Source of the DNA: Culturomica massiliensis
GTDB taxonomy: Bacteria > Bacteroidota > Bacteroidia > Bacteroidales > Marinifilaceae
Direction of reading: 5' to 3'
Assembly: GCF_900091655.1 (NCBI RefSeq)
Contig: NZ_LT594621.1
Span: forward strand, 2,810,532 to 2,874,531
DNA: 64,000 nucleotides
Under the pieces are notes generated by a model. That model was not told where the DNA came from. It ran no database searches and saw nothing but the letters and a program-made list of their open reading frames with translations. Each line of letters opens with the position of its first letter. The stretch's first letter is position 1. Both the position numbers and the translations under genes were made by a program. Below, piece after piece: positions 53,709 to 61,933 of this stretch.

Positions 53709-54179
53709 TCAGGTATTCTTATTCTCAGCTTCATAAAAATAATCTATCTGTAAATCAGTACGTTTATACGCAGAAACAGCCAATTGGTCGCAGCGTTCGT
53801 TCTCCGGATTATCGGCATGTCCTTTCACCCAAACAAAACGAACCTTATGTTTCCGGTAAATTAACAGGAAGCGTTTCCACAAATCGGGATTTTTCTTTCC
53901 GTTGAATGCTTTTTTTTCCCAACCGAATACCCATCCTTTTTCAACGGCATCTACCACATAACGGGAATCGGAATAAATCGTTACCTCCTCACCCTCGTTT
54001 TTCAAAGCCTCCAACCCGACGATGACAGCCAGCAATTCCATCCGGTTGTTTGTCGTCAGCCGAAACCCACCCATCAATTCTTTCCGGTAAGGTCCGGCCA
54101 TCAATACCACGCCGAATCCTCCCGGCCCCGGATTTCCGCTGGCAGCACCATCCGTATATATCGTTATCTGATTTCCCAT
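53709..54179 (-). CDS. rnhA: ribonuclease HI
   Basis: A 156-residue enzyme that cleaves the RNA strand of RNA-DNA hybrids. The catalytic residues are in place: Asp10 in TIYTDGAASGNPGPG, Glu48 in NNRMELLAV, Asp71 in IYSDSRYVVDA and Asp131 in ERCDQLAV, plus His121 in WVKGHADN. Length matches the E. coli enzyme (155). It stands alone on the minus strand. Confidence 0.95.
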   Translation of the reverse strand: MGNQITIYTDGAASGNPGPGGFGVVLMAGPYRKELMGGFRLTTNNRMELLAVIVGLEALKNEGEEVTIYSDSRYVVDAVEKGWVFGWEKKAFNGKKNPDLWKRFLLIYRKHKVRFVWVKGHADNPENERCDQLAVSAYKRTDLQIDYFYEAENKNT

Positions 54180-54291
54180 AAATTTGTCACACCACTATAT
54201 AATATTGTACCCTCCGCATCAAGCGTTCAAAATTAAATTTTCTTTTAATAAGTTCCAATTCCAGGCGACAGGATAGCTGAAAGTAAAAACA

Positions 54292-54317
54292 GGCTATTTT
54301 CCTGTAAGAAAATAGCC
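54292..54317 (-). terminator. intrinsic terminator after the small acidic protein gene
   Basis: GGCTATTTTC, loop, GAAAATAGCC, a 10-bp perfect stem; on the minus strand TGTTTTTA follows. Confidence 0.8.
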
Positions 54318-54354
54318 CAACGAAACCGTTTGTTTACTGTTTTTTATCGTAACA

Positions 54355-54579
54355 TCAATCTGTTTGTGGAGGGCGTCCGACATTTTCCGATTCCTCTTTC
54401 AGTTCATCCATATAATCGGCCAGGTTATCCCTAGCATCTTCGTCGTCGTTTTCCAATATCTCCCCCAAAGTATCTTCATACGCTTCGCGCAACCTCTCGT
54501 CTTCCCGGATTCTCTCGGCATCTGTCATCTCCGGCTTTACCTTTTGTGTTTTTTTCTTCGTGCTCATAGTATTCATCAT
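54355..54579 (-). CDS. small acidic protein, hypothetical
   Basis: A 74-residue protein with a Lys-rich N-terminus (MSTKKKTQKVKPEM) and a very acidic, helical body (ILENDDEDARDNLADYMDEL). The start may be the Met of MSTKKK. No family is recognised. Supporting the call is a strong terminator 38 bp after the stop on the same strand; the frame on the opposite strand is a hydrophobic shadow. The following stretch up to 55499 (about 900 bp) is AT-rich and holds no convincing gene; a 62-codon membrane-like frame at 54707-54895 is the only candidate. Confidence 0.6.
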   Translation of the reverse strand: MMNTMSTKKKTQKVKPEMTDAERIREDERLREAYEDTLGEILENDDEDARDNLADYMDELKEESENVGRPPQTD

Positions 54580-55499
54580 TAAAACAAAGCATTATCGTAA
54601 AAATAGTACGCAGAGAAATGGAAAAAGTTAGAGCCGGACTTTCACAAGAAATAGAAAAAAAGGTTCATACACACTTAGGAAACAGTATCAAAATAATTCA
54701 GGTTCTTTGAACATTATAAGGTTTTTCTTTCCCGTATTTTTAACGGGCTTTTTCATATTCACAGTTATATCTTACATAAAACGCAACAGCATTAAATACA
54801 AATACATTTGCCAAATCAATTCAAAGCATAAATATTTGACTTCAAATAATATATCGACAAAATATCATACAGACACCCGCTTTTTACTCGTATAAGATTA
54901 AACAATACACATCAATAAGCATGTGTATATTTGTTTATTTAATTATACATTAAATCTGTTACAAAAAATTGATAAATTACCACGGAATGACTTTCATCCG
55001 CAACAAATTACACCGCTCTTTTAATCACCGGATCTAATGTATGCAAAACTGTCTCATCATGCGTCAAACATTTCAATTTTTCAATCGCTTCTATTTCATG
55101 AATTATTTTTCCCCTCAAAACTTTTTCTTTTCCTCATCCCCCTCCCACTGCATGATCCGTGAACAGTCCAAAAAGTCGGCCGATTACCGGTAATAAAGAA
55201 ATGCTGAACGCTTGTTAATTTTCGAGGGCAAACAGAAATAATCCTGTCTTCAGATTCTACATGATTTATTTCAGGGGTATACATGATCCTGGAACATTTC
55301 TTATGTACAAGCAAAAAATATTTCAAAATTCAGACTTCATATTTTCCCAATAGAATAAATCAGTTTATGAATGGCGTTATATCAGATTACTTTTTCAAGT
55401 TCTGCTTCCCTGGCTTCGCCGGTTCCTGCCTTTCCCTGACTGCATGATATTCTGAATTATTTATAGCTAATTTTTTCTGTGTATTAAAACCAAAGCAGA

Positions 55500-56084
55500 T
55501 CAATCATTTTCTTCTGGCCTGATAAACCCAATGGGCCTGCGGGGAGTTGAGGACAGTTTCTTTTGCACCTGCAATTCTGCAAGTGTCCGGTTAATCAATT
55601 CAAGTTGCGTCCGGGTATCCTCGTTAATATCGTTCTGATCAGCAAACATTTCTTCAATATATTCTTTCAACTCCTTTACTTCCCTTTGAAGCAGCGAGCT
55701 TTTATCCGTCGGAGGATTGGAAATAAGTTGCCTCATCGCAACGAAAGCACGCATGATATTTATATTTACCTGTATAGCTATATCAGAATTCAATATTCCT
55801 GAAAGCATTGCCAACCCTTGCTCGGTAAAAGCATAGGGAAACTTACGGGTTCCTCCCCAGTTTGATCTTCCATTTTGGAATATCAAGTTTGCCTTCAATT
55901 CTTCAAATTCTTCCTTAGTTAACTGAAACATAAAGTCAAGCGGGAAACGCTTGATATTTCTTTGGACTGCCTTATTCAGATTACCTGTTGTAACCTGATA
56001 CATTTCTGCCAGATCGCGGTCCAGCATCACCCTTTGTCCTCTGATCTCATATATTTTGCTTTGTATCGTCTGTAACTGATCCAT
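55500..56084 (-). CDS. ORF6N-domain DNA-binding protein
   Basis: A 194-residue protein. The N-terminal ORF6N domain covers about residues 8-90: IYEIRGQRVMLDRDLAEMYQ, LNKAVQRNIKRFP, FMFQLTKEEFEELK, and FPYAFTEQGLAMLSGIL. The C-terminal part (about 120-175) is coiled-coil-like (LLQREVKELKEYIEEMF). Such proteins are common on phages and mobile elements and in Bacteroidetes chromosomes; the role is usually unknown. It lies alone next to tRNA-Val, a typical integration neighbourhood, although no integrase is visible. Confidence 0.85.
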   Translation of the reverse strand: MDQLQTIQSKIYEIRGQRVMLDRDLAEMYQVTTGNLNKAVQRNIKRFPLDFMFQLTKEEFEELKANLIFQNGRSNWGGTRKFPYAFTEQGLAMLSGILNSDIAIQVNINIMRAFVAMRQLISNPPTDKSSLLQREVKELKEYIEEMFADQNDINEDTRTQLELINRTLAELQVQKKLSSTPRRPIGFIRPEEND

Positions 56085-56409
56085 AATTTTCAGGTATATT
56101 CAGATTGTATATGACAAATTTAACTGAAATTCAGTATATTTACAAAAATTACAGGGTGTGGAATGTGGATTCTGTTCCGCGGGTGGAAGGTGTTGCGAGC
56201 ATCTGTCGATCGGAGCATCTGAAATATTTCACGCTTTATGTACAACGGTTCCGTACTCCCATTGGGAGAATCAATACTTCCGCCCGTCCTTGTGTTGTCA
56301 GACAAAACGGGTCAGCGGAACCGTTCCTTTTGCCCATCTTAAATTGATACTATTCCTATGCTTACAATCCTCCCGGTCTTTCGCCCGGAATCCCCCTTCT
56401 TTGGGCAAT

Positions 56410-56437
56410 AAAAAAAGAGAAGCCTTAAAGCTTCTCT
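56410..56437 (-). terminator. intrinsic terminator of the tRNA-Val transcript
   Basis: AGAGAAGC, loop, GCTTCTCT; on the minus strand followed by TTTTTT. It starts 7 bp after the tRNA. Confidence 0.8.
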
Positions 56438-56443
56438 CTGAGG

Positions 56444-56518
56444 TGGGTCCTGAGGGATTCGAACCCCCGACCCTCTGGGTGTAAACCAGATGCTCTGAAC
56501 CAACTGAGCTAAGAACCC
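56444..56518 (-). tRNA. tRNA-Val (anticodon TAC)
   Basis: Cloverleaf on the minus strand: acceptor GGGTTCT/AGGACCC, D-arm with AGCTCAGTTGGTTCAGAGC, anticodon arm CTGGTTTACACCAG with TAC, T-arm GGGGGTTCGAATCCC. The final CCA is not encoded. Confidence 0.95.
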
Positions 56519-56541
56519 GTGCAATTCATTTTATTGCGGGA

Positions 56542-56572
56542 CAAATGTAGTGCTTTTTTCTTTTTCTCCAAA
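56542..56572 (-). promoter_or_regulatory. promoter of tRNA-Val
   Basis: On the minus strand TTTG (56569-56572), 19-bp spacer, TACATTTG (56542-56549), an exact match to the Bacteroidetes consensus. Confidence 0.8.
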
Positions 56573-56658
56573 ACATCCGGTAAAAAGTTTACCAAAAATA
56601 TTACATTTATATCTTTTCGAATTCTTTTATACCTTTACTGCCTTTAAAACATAAGCGT

Positions 56659-57108
56659 ATGAATATCTGTGGGAGATCCGTCTGTTTCTTTTTATTATAC
56701 TTACTCAGCCTCTCTGGCTCCGGAGAAACACCCTACTCTCCCGGAATAACTATTTCTTCGGATACGACGCTGACGTTTTCCGATACAATTGCCAAAACCA
56801 TTCCTGCTCCCATTACATTCAGTTATAAAAATGTACGCGACTATATTTTCAATCAACTCAGCTATCCGCAAGCCGCCATCGACTCGACAATTCAAGGTAC
56901 GGTCGTGCTTAAATTTACGATTATGCCCAGCGGGATAGTCGACAGTCTCCGGATCACCCAACCGGTCCATCCTCTTCTCGATGCGGAAGCATTACGCCTT
57001 TTCAAAGAAATGCCTCAATGGAAACCGGTCATATATCAGGGTAAACCCATTGCAGTTACTTATGAAATACCTGTCATATTTGAGTTAGTCGATCCGGAAA
57101 AGAAGTAG
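56659..57108 (+). CDS. exported protein with TonB C-terminal domain
   Basis: A 149-residue protein with a signal peptide (CFFLLYLLSLSGSGE). Residues ~60-145 are a TonB_C-type domain: FNQLSYPQAAIDSTIQGTVV, FTIMPSGIVDSLRITQPVHP and LDAEALRLFKEMPQWKPVIY. There is no N-terminal membrane anchor or Pro-rich linker, so it is not a full TonB; a cleaved signal would free it into the periplasm. The same domain is seen in the BlaR1-like protein at 35128. Function unknown. Confidence 0.8.
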   Translation: MNICGRSVCFFLLYLLSLSGSGETPYSPGITISSDTTLTFSDTIAKTIPAPITFSYKNVRDYIFNQLSYPQAAIDSTIQGTVVLKFTIMPSGIVDSLRITQPVHPLLDAEALRLFKEMPQWKPVIYQGKPIAVTYEIPVIFELVDPEKK

Positions 57109-57222
57109 CATTTACTCCCGGTTTGTCATTTGAAAAATAAAAAAACACATTTCCCGGAAATGAAAAGATAAATTTTTAACATTGCCACAGGTAAATATTA
57201 ATTTTATTTAACAATTCAACCC

Positions 57223-57252
57223 TTTTATATTTGAGAATAACCTCTACCTTTG
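57223..57252 (+). promoter_or_regulatory. promoter of the candidate small RNA
   Basis: TTTT (57223-57226), 18-bp spacer, TACCTTTG (57245-57252). Confidence 0.6.
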
Positions 57253-57257
57253 CACCG

Positions 57258-57352
57258 TCTTTAGAAAAAGATTGTTTTTCATAAGTTTGTATGGTTTAGG
57301 TTAGTAGTTAGTAAATGTTTAAGGGTCGGTTTTCCGGCCCTTATCATTTTTT
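57258..57352 (+). ncRNA. candidate small RNA, ~95 nt, function unknown
   Basis: A promoter is followed about 60 nt later by a perfect 10-bp terminator stem (TAAGGGTCGG, loop TTTT, CCGGCCCTTA, 57320-57343) and a T-run. No open frame of useful size lies between. The transcribed part has a hairpin-like AGAAAAAGATTGTTTTTCAT near its 5' end. This is the layout of an independent small RNA or of a short leader ended by a terminator before folB. The downstream folB gene has its own promoter, which favours an independent RNA. Coordinates of the 5' end are estimated from the promoter. Confidence 0.5.
57320..57352 (+). terminator. intrinsic terminator of the candidate small RNA
   Basis: 10-bp stem with one G-T pair, tetraloop TTTT, then TCATTTTTTT. 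Confidence 0.85.
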
Positions 57353-57385
57353 TATATACAAGCTTATTTCTCCCGTAAAAACAAA

Positions 57386-57416
57386 TTGGAATCTATCGTT
57401 TAATACCCTATTTTTG
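57386..57416 (+). promoter_or_regulatory. promoter of folB
   Basis: TTG (57386-57388), 20-bp spacer, TATTTTTG (57409-57416), about 70 bp before the folB start. Confidence 0.6.
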
Positions 57417-57487
57417 CACCGGATTCAAACAGAAATCAAAAATACACCGGATTTCGGTACATTTATCATTTGTTAAATTCAGCACAT

Positions 57488-57841
57488 ATGAACGGAATCA
57501 TCGAAATAGAAGGCATGGAATTTTTTGCATATCACGGTTGTTTTGAGGCAGAACAAATTGTCGGCAACAAATTCACGGTATATGCATGTTTACACTATGA
57601 TTGCAGCCGGCCGGCCGAAAGCGACCAGATCACCGATGCCCTGAGCTATCAAACGGCTTATGAAATCATTGCCCGGGAGATGATGAAACGCTCCCATTTA
57701 CTGGAACATGTGGGGCAGCGTATGTTAAATGCCCTGTACGAAACATTTCCTCAATTGACGTATGCCAAAATCAAAATTTCGAAGATGAACCCACCGTTAG
57801 GCGGTAAAATCGGCAGTACCAGCGTAACACTGGAAAAATAA
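57488..57841 (+). CDS. folB: dihydroneopterin aldolase
   Basis: The start at 57488 (MNGIIEIEGMEFFAYHGCF) gives 117 residues, the usual family length; the frame extends 6 codons upstream. Characteristic segments are FFAYHGCFEAEQIVGNKF with the conserved YHG, DALSYQTAYEIIAREM and SKMNPPLGGKIGSTSVTL with the catalytic Lys near the end. It converts dihydroneopterin to 6-hydroxymethyl-dihydropterin in folate synthesis. No other folate gene is adjacent. Confidence 0.92.
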   Translation: MNGIIEIEGMEFFAYHGCFEAEQIVGNKFTVYACLHYDCSRPAESDQITDALSYQTAYEIIAREMMKRSHLLEHVGQRMLNALYETFPQLTYAKIKISKMNPPLGGKIGSTSVTLEK

Positions 57842-57857
57842 TTTTCCCGTACCTTTT

Positions 57858-57888
57858 TTTGGTAATTAATAAAAACGTCATATCTTTG
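57858..57888 (+). promoter_or_regulatory. promoter of tRNA-Cys
   Basis: TTTG (57858-57861), 19-bp spacer, TATCTTTG (57881-57888), an exact consensus match. Confidence 0.8.
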
Positions 57889-57906
57889 CAACGCAAATCG
57901 CAACAA

Positions 57907-57977
57907 GGTCGGTTGGCCGAAAGGTTAGGCAACGGTCTGCAAAACCGTCTAAAGCAGTTCGATTCTGCTACCGACCT
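57907..57977 (+). tRNA. tRNA-Cys (anticodon GCA)
   Basis: Acceptor GGTCGGT/ACCGACC, anticodon arm ACGGTCTGCAAAACCGT with GCA, T-arm GCAGTTCGATTCTGC. CCA is not encoded. The ~270 bp that follow (to 58247) show no gene. Confidence 0.95.
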
Positions 57978-58247
57978 CGATAAACAAACAGCAATTATTT
58001 GGTAATCAAGTAATTGCTGTTTTTGTTTTACTGTGATTTGTCATTTTTGCACGACATTTGCACCACCAAAGAATAATTCAATAAAAAAAGCCGTATCCCT
58101 ACTCATTTCTGACTAAAATTCATACCACCATCTGCAGAAAATGACAGGAAAAAGATAGTTTTTTCAGATTATGCAGTCTGTAAACAACGATATAAATCGA
58201 CCTTAAAAAGATCAATCGTACATCAAAAGAGTGTCATTTGAATATTA

Positions 58248-58545
58248 TCAAATACCATCCATAAGAAACTCGCTTGCCGGAATCATTTTAATTGTCATAC
58301 CATTTTTTTCAAAAGTATCACTTTGATTAAGCGTGATGATCAACCCTTTTTGTAGTCCAAGATTCTGCATAGCTTTCAACAGGCCGTTATACTCCCTGTC
58401 GAAATTTTCATCATTTATCGTCAGACACACCTGTACGGCTTCTTTCAAAACATCCTTTTCCATCGTGATGGAAACCAGAATCCTGTTTCAAAAAAGTAGC
58501 TCTTTGCGAATCTATAACCAAAGCAATTTCGTCCTGTCTTATCAT
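58248..58545 (-). pseudogene. collapsed AAA ATPase (DUF4143-type) gene, ends only
   Basis: From ATG at 58545 the frame reads MIRQDEIALVIDSQRATFLK and GFHHDGKG, the N-terminus typical of this ATPase family. It then shifts frame near 58460 and continues as VQVCLTINDENFDREYNGLL, GLQKGLIITLNQSDTFEKNG and IPASEF, the typical C-terminus. The ~350 residues between, including the P-loop, are missing. The gene is thus an internal-deletion relic with a frameshift. Confidence 0.7.
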
Positions 58546-58661
58546 ATCCGTAAATTCAAAATCATTTATCTTTCACTACAAAGACAGGAAATCTTTCAGT
58601 ATGATGAAAGAATACTTTTAATCAAGTTGATATTTCAATCCCATAACCAAATTTCATCGAT

Positions 58662-59119
58662 TTGGCAGAAGTTCCTGTCGATTGGGAAAAGCTGGAGCAA
58701 GCATCCACGGGGAAGCCTCCCGTTCCCAGCGTAAAACATTACGTCCGCATCAAGAAGAAGCCCTTAATAAAGCACATGAACACTTCAAAAGTTCGGGACA
58801 TGACAGAGGCAAACTTATCATGGCCTGCGGAACGGGTAAAACATTTACCTCATTAAAGATTGCAGAACACGAAACCGAAGGCAAAGGACTAATCCTATTC
58901 CTGGTTCCTTCCATATCCTTATCAGGACAGACACTAAACGAATGGACGGCAGAGGCCAAACAACCGATCAACCCCATATGTATTTGTTCTGACAGCAAAA
59001 TCACGCAGAAAAAAACCAAAAACGAGGATGATTCCGGTTTCAGCCTTGTTGATCTGGCCTTACCAGCCTGCACTGATAAATTTGCCGGTTTTAATTTTTG
59101 CTATCAATTAAACTTATAA
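58662..59119 (+). pseudogene. 5' fragment of a large DEAD/DEAH helicase gene
   Basis: One frame reads AEVPVDWEKLEQASTGKPP; after a frameshift near 58730 another continues RPHQEEALNKAHEHFKSSG, then GKLIMACGTGKTFTSLKIAE (Walker A), LFLVPSISLSGQTLNEW and PICICSDSKI. The similarity ends around 59095. These are the first motifs of the large RPHQ-type helicases that are found in defence islands and type ISP-like restriction enzymes. The rest of the helicase is missing here. Confidence 0.75.
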
Positions 59120-59121
59120 TT

Positions 59122-59165
59122 ATACTTTAAATATAAAGTATAAAATATAAATTATATATATAATA
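59122..59165. repeat. 44-bp direct repeat, left copy, bracketing hipBA
   Basis: ATACTTTAAATATAAA (59122-59137), 14 bp, TTATATATATAATA (59152-59165). The same two blocks with the same 14-bp spacing occur at 60861-60904. The left copy also contains the perfect palindrome ATACTTTA-AATA-TAAAGTAT. Confidence 0.75.
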
Positions 59166-59188
59166 CATTATATTTAAATTATTAAAAA

Positions 59189-60523
59189 CTACATTTTCAA
59201 ACCTTCCCTTTTAGATTGTGAAACAATTGGTTTAGAAAGTAATAAATGCGTTTTTTCTATCGAATTCATATGTTCCGGACGTACTCCGGCATTTTTCGCA
59301 TATTTCCTCCACTGTGAAACAACCTCGATCGTTTTATCAATAATCGTTTCAGGATGTGGAATGTTTTGACGTTTCCCAACTATTAACAGATCGTTATAAT
59401 CAAATTTATCGCGTTTCCCATTAACAGACATCTGATGTTGTCCAATCCATCTCCCCCCCTCTGAATAGGCAAAAGACAAATCATACGCAGGGGCAAGAGA
59501 CCATTTCCCATTCTTATCCATGAGAAACGAATGGTTCTTAGCATGGTCATCATGGTTACGGGCAACGACATTAAATACCATCCTTCTGAATAATTCGGAA
59601 ATGTCTGCAGCAGGTAACCGAAGCATTCGTAAAATCTGAAAAGCCCGTTCATAAGATTGAGGTATATCCCGGTCCATATGTGCAATAGCACTTAGTGTTT
59701 GCATATGTATTTTATCCCCGCCATCGGTTCTGTCAAATCTCTTTGTCATAAAATGGGAATAATCGCCTTCTGACAAAAGAGAACTTTCCGACATATTTAT
59801 GCCACAGTCTAATGCCATTTTATAATAAGCATATTCAACATTGCCTATGCCCATAGGATTATCACTCAATTTCGTGTTTTCTACGCCATCAAATTTAAGT
59901 AAATAATAGCCGAAACCTTCTGGCGCTTTTACCTGCCCGGATCGTACCTCTTTAGTTTTCGGATTATAGGCTATGATAGCCTTGGGCTTTGCCCCACCAG
60001 CCGAAGTCCCCACTTTCAATATATCGATAATCTTTTTATCAGCATTCTTTAAAGAAACCTGAAATGCTTCCCTCTCATTTAAGATCTTCTTCGCAAGTTC
60101 TGTCAATATATTGATTTCAATAACTGAAGAAGCCTCCAATTCAGCATCAAACGCTGCCGGGGAATATTCCAAAGCACCCATGGCTCTCTTACCTACGTAA
60201 CAAAGCCTGTCTAAAGGAGTAATTTCTAGTCCCGGAATACCTTTGCTAATAAACCAATCCTCTATGATTTGGTTACCATACGCATCGGGTAGTGAATCTG
60301 CAATTAAACCAGGTAAACCTTTAAAGCATTTGTTTCTATTTTCCGGAAATATATACCTCTGCCCTTCTGCAGTCCTTAAAGGCATAACCAAAGGTGCAAT
60401 TTCGAGAGAACTTTTTATAAATGATGGTTCGTACTCAAATATTGCAATATCTTTGTCCTTATCCCATACAAGAACACCCACATTACTGTCCCAAATTTTT
60501 ACATCAACAATATTATTAGTCAT
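59189..60523 (-). CDS. hipA: HipA-type serine/threonine kinase toxin
   Basis: A 444-residue protein of the HipA family, toxins that phosphorylate glutamyl-tRNA synthetase or other targets and induce dormancy. The fold landmarks are GTSAGGAKPKAI (172-183, the P-loop-like segment), MTKRFDRTDGG (259-269), the catalytic loop RNHDDHAKNHSF (322-333) and the metal-binding APAYDLS (344-350). All key residues are present, so it looks active. Its start overlaps hipB by 8 bp. Unlike the neighbouring genes it is intact. Confidence 0.9.
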   Translation of the reverse strand: MTNNIVDVKIWDSNVGVLVWDKDKDIAIFEYEPSFIKSSLEIAPLVMPLRTAEGQRYIFPENRNKCFKGLPGLIADSLPDAYGNQIIEDWFISKGIPGLEITPLDRLCYVGKRAMGALEYSPAAFDAELEASSVIEINILTELAKKILNEREAFQVSLKNADKKIIDILKVGTSAGGAKPKAIIAYNPKTKEVRSGQVKAPEGFGYYLLKFDGVENTKLSDNPMGIGNVEYAYYKMALDCGINMSESSLLSEGDYSHFMTKRFDRTDGGDKIHMQTLSAIAHMDRDIPQSYERAFQILRMLRLPAADISELFRRMVFNVVARNHDDHAKNHSFLMDKNGKWSLAPAYDLSFAYSEGGRWIGQHQMSVNGKRDKFDYNDLLIVGKRQNIPHPETIIDKTIEVVSQWRKYAKNAGVRPEHMNSIEKTHLLLSKPIVSQSKREGLKM

Positions 60524-60830
60524 TTTTGTTCATTTTTTTCCGTGCCCGGTATTTTTTTTTCCCCCTCATTTTTTTTAAAAGCACTGGACTTGGCAATGCT
60601 TCCGGAAACATTAATTCCAGTTTTTCCAACATATCCAAAGCCCGTAATATCCTGACAAAATGTTCTGTACTTACAGGCTTCCCTTTTTCCAAACGCTGTA
60701 CAGTCGTCAGGCTTGCTCCACTCCACTCTGCAATATCTTTCTGAGTTATGTTACGTTCAAGACGGATTGCCTGTACCCTCCCTCCCATCTTTTCTAATAT
60801 TTCCTGTTCACTAAGAAAAGTCCATTCCAT
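60516..60830 (-). CDS. hipB: HipB-type antitoxin, XRE-family HTH repressor
   Basis: A 104-residue protein with a helix-turn-helix domain (about 15-68: RVQAIRLERNITQKDIAEWS, TTVQRLEKGKPVSTEHF) and a basic tail (KKMRGKKKYRARKKMNKND). HipB neutralises HipA and represses the operon. It is the first gene of the pair. The AT-rich palindromic stretch 60861-60930, with ATACTTTAA and its complement TTAAAGTAT, is the probable operator region. Confidence 0.88.
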   Translation of the reverse strand: MEWTFLSEQEILEKMGGRVQAIRLERNITQKDIAEWSGASLTTVQRLEKGKPVSTEHFVRILRALDMLEKLELMFPEALPSPVLLKKMRGKKKYRARKKMNKND

Positions 60831-60860
60831 TATATAATCTTTTCTTCAAAGATAAAAATA

Positions 60861-60904
60861 ATACTTTAAATATAAAATAATATGCATATTTTATATATAT
60901 AATA
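60861..60904. repeat. 44-bp direct repeat, right copy, upstream of hipB
   Basis: ATACTTTAAATATAAA (60861-60876), 14 bp, TTATATATATAATA (60891-60904). Could be an operator for HipB as well as a flank of the module. Confidence 0.75.
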
Positions 60905-60931
60905 ATTTATAATTAAAGTATTATATCTGTT

Positions 60932-61152
60932 TTATATTTTTCTTCCGGCTTTTTTGCCAACCTTTTCCCCTTTTGTAACTATTTGTGCAGGCACAAATAT
61001 GTCAGCTTTTTGTTTCCGTTTCCCGACTTTTTGTTCTTCTAAATCCTTATCTTTTGGTTTTTCTTTTATACTATATGCCACCGAACTATATCCATATTTT
61101 TTTAAAACAAGGTTTTTTCTTCTTCAAATCTCTTTTCCCATTGTTCAGTCAT
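60932..61152 (-). pseudogene. helicase-associated-domain-like remnant
   Basis: From ATG at 61152 the minus strand reads MTEQWEKRFEEEKTLF, then in another frame KKYGYSSVAYSIKEKPKDKD and a basic tail ending at TAA (60932). The pattern W...F...F..YG...V resembles a helicase-associated domain, found at the C-terminus of RPHQ-type helicases. If so it may be the other end of the helicase fragment at 58662, now on the opposite strand. The match is short. Confidence 0.35.
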
Positions 61153-61229
61153 TATCCCACTATCTAAAAATTTACTTACGCAATAAAGCGGGAAAGCCTA
61201 TTCTTTTAAGAATGGGATGAGAGCGATTT

Positions 61230-61628
61230 TTATTTCATTTTTTGTTCATCAATATTTTTTTTGATAATGTTTTCAGAAATATGGCCAATGGTTTCTACGT
61301 AGAATGAACGTGTCCAGAGTGTAGATATTCGCGAACGAAGCGTTGCAAACTCATTTCCCAACACAAAAGAAGAAAAACCATTAAGTTGTGATACTATATG
61401 AGAAACTGAATCGGAAGGAGTGGCTTTGATAAACAGATGCAGGTGGTTTGACAGGATTTCTAAATTTTCTATATTCCATCCATTTTCATCTGCTTTCTGC
61501 ATTAATAATTCTTTCAGTCTACACTCAATTTCACCAGTAAGTACTTTCCTTCTATATTTAGAACACCAGATAATATGATAATCTATATTGTATACACTCC
61601 CTGAATTTTATTTCCAACGATTATCCAT
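61230..61628 (-). pseudogene. IS200/IS605-type Y1 transposase (TnpA), inactivated
   Basis: From ATG at 61628 the frame reads MDNRWK, hits TAA, and continues NSGSVYNIDYHIIWCSKYRR, then ILSNHLHLFIKATPSDS (HUH motif HLH), LWTRSFYVETIGHIS and IIKKNIDEQK. In active enzymes the last motif is YIxxQ with the nucleophilic Tyr; here it is Asn. With an early stop and the catalytic Tyr lost, the gene is dead. Length (132 codons) is otherwise nearly full. No tnpB and no clear ends were found. Confidence 0.8.
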
Positions 61629-61658
61629 AGATTTTTATTTACAAAAGGATTGAAAAAT

Positions 61659-61880
61659 ATGCGAATTAAAAATCAAACTAAACTTGCAAAAGTTATTGAA
61701 TCTCGATATAAAACAAGGGAATGGGATAAAGAATGGTCAGTTATCACACATTTGACATATGTTTCGAAGATTGCTGTTTGCCGGAACTTCAATTCCCGAA
61801 ATTTCAACGAAATAACTCAGATTTACGTATATTTGTCAAAACTTTTGAGTGCGAGTATCAATATTAAAGAAAGACTCTAG
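61659..61880 (+). CDS. small hypothetical protein, possibly HTH
   Basis: A 73-residue product from MRIKNQTKLAKVIESRYKTR; a Met three codons earlier is also possible. It is basic, with a helical pattern (KLAKVIESRYKTREW, ITHLTYVSKIAVCRNFNSRN) that could form a small helix-turn-helix. The family is not recognised. It lies between a dead transposase and a sensor kinase, so it may be real or another relic. Confidence 0.35.
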   Translation: MRIKNQTKLAKVIESRYKTREWDKEWSVITHLTYVSKIAVCRNFNSRNFNEITQIYVYLSKLLSASINIKERL

Positions 61881-61933
61881 CTGAAATATGTCATTTTATT
61901 AGTGAAATATTCCATATCACAAATCTTCCTTAT

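Noticed and set aside
54707..54895. 62-codon hydrophobic frame in the gap before the ORF6N gene
   Set aside because: Could be a small membrane protein, but there is no promoter, neighbour or family support.
55096..55326. 76-codon minus-strand frame
   Set aside because: No recognisable pattern and unusual composition; the region looks non-coding.
56444..56518. tRNA-Val as attachment site of an integrated element with the ORF6N gene
   Set aside because: No integrase and no repeated tRNA 3' end were seen in the window.
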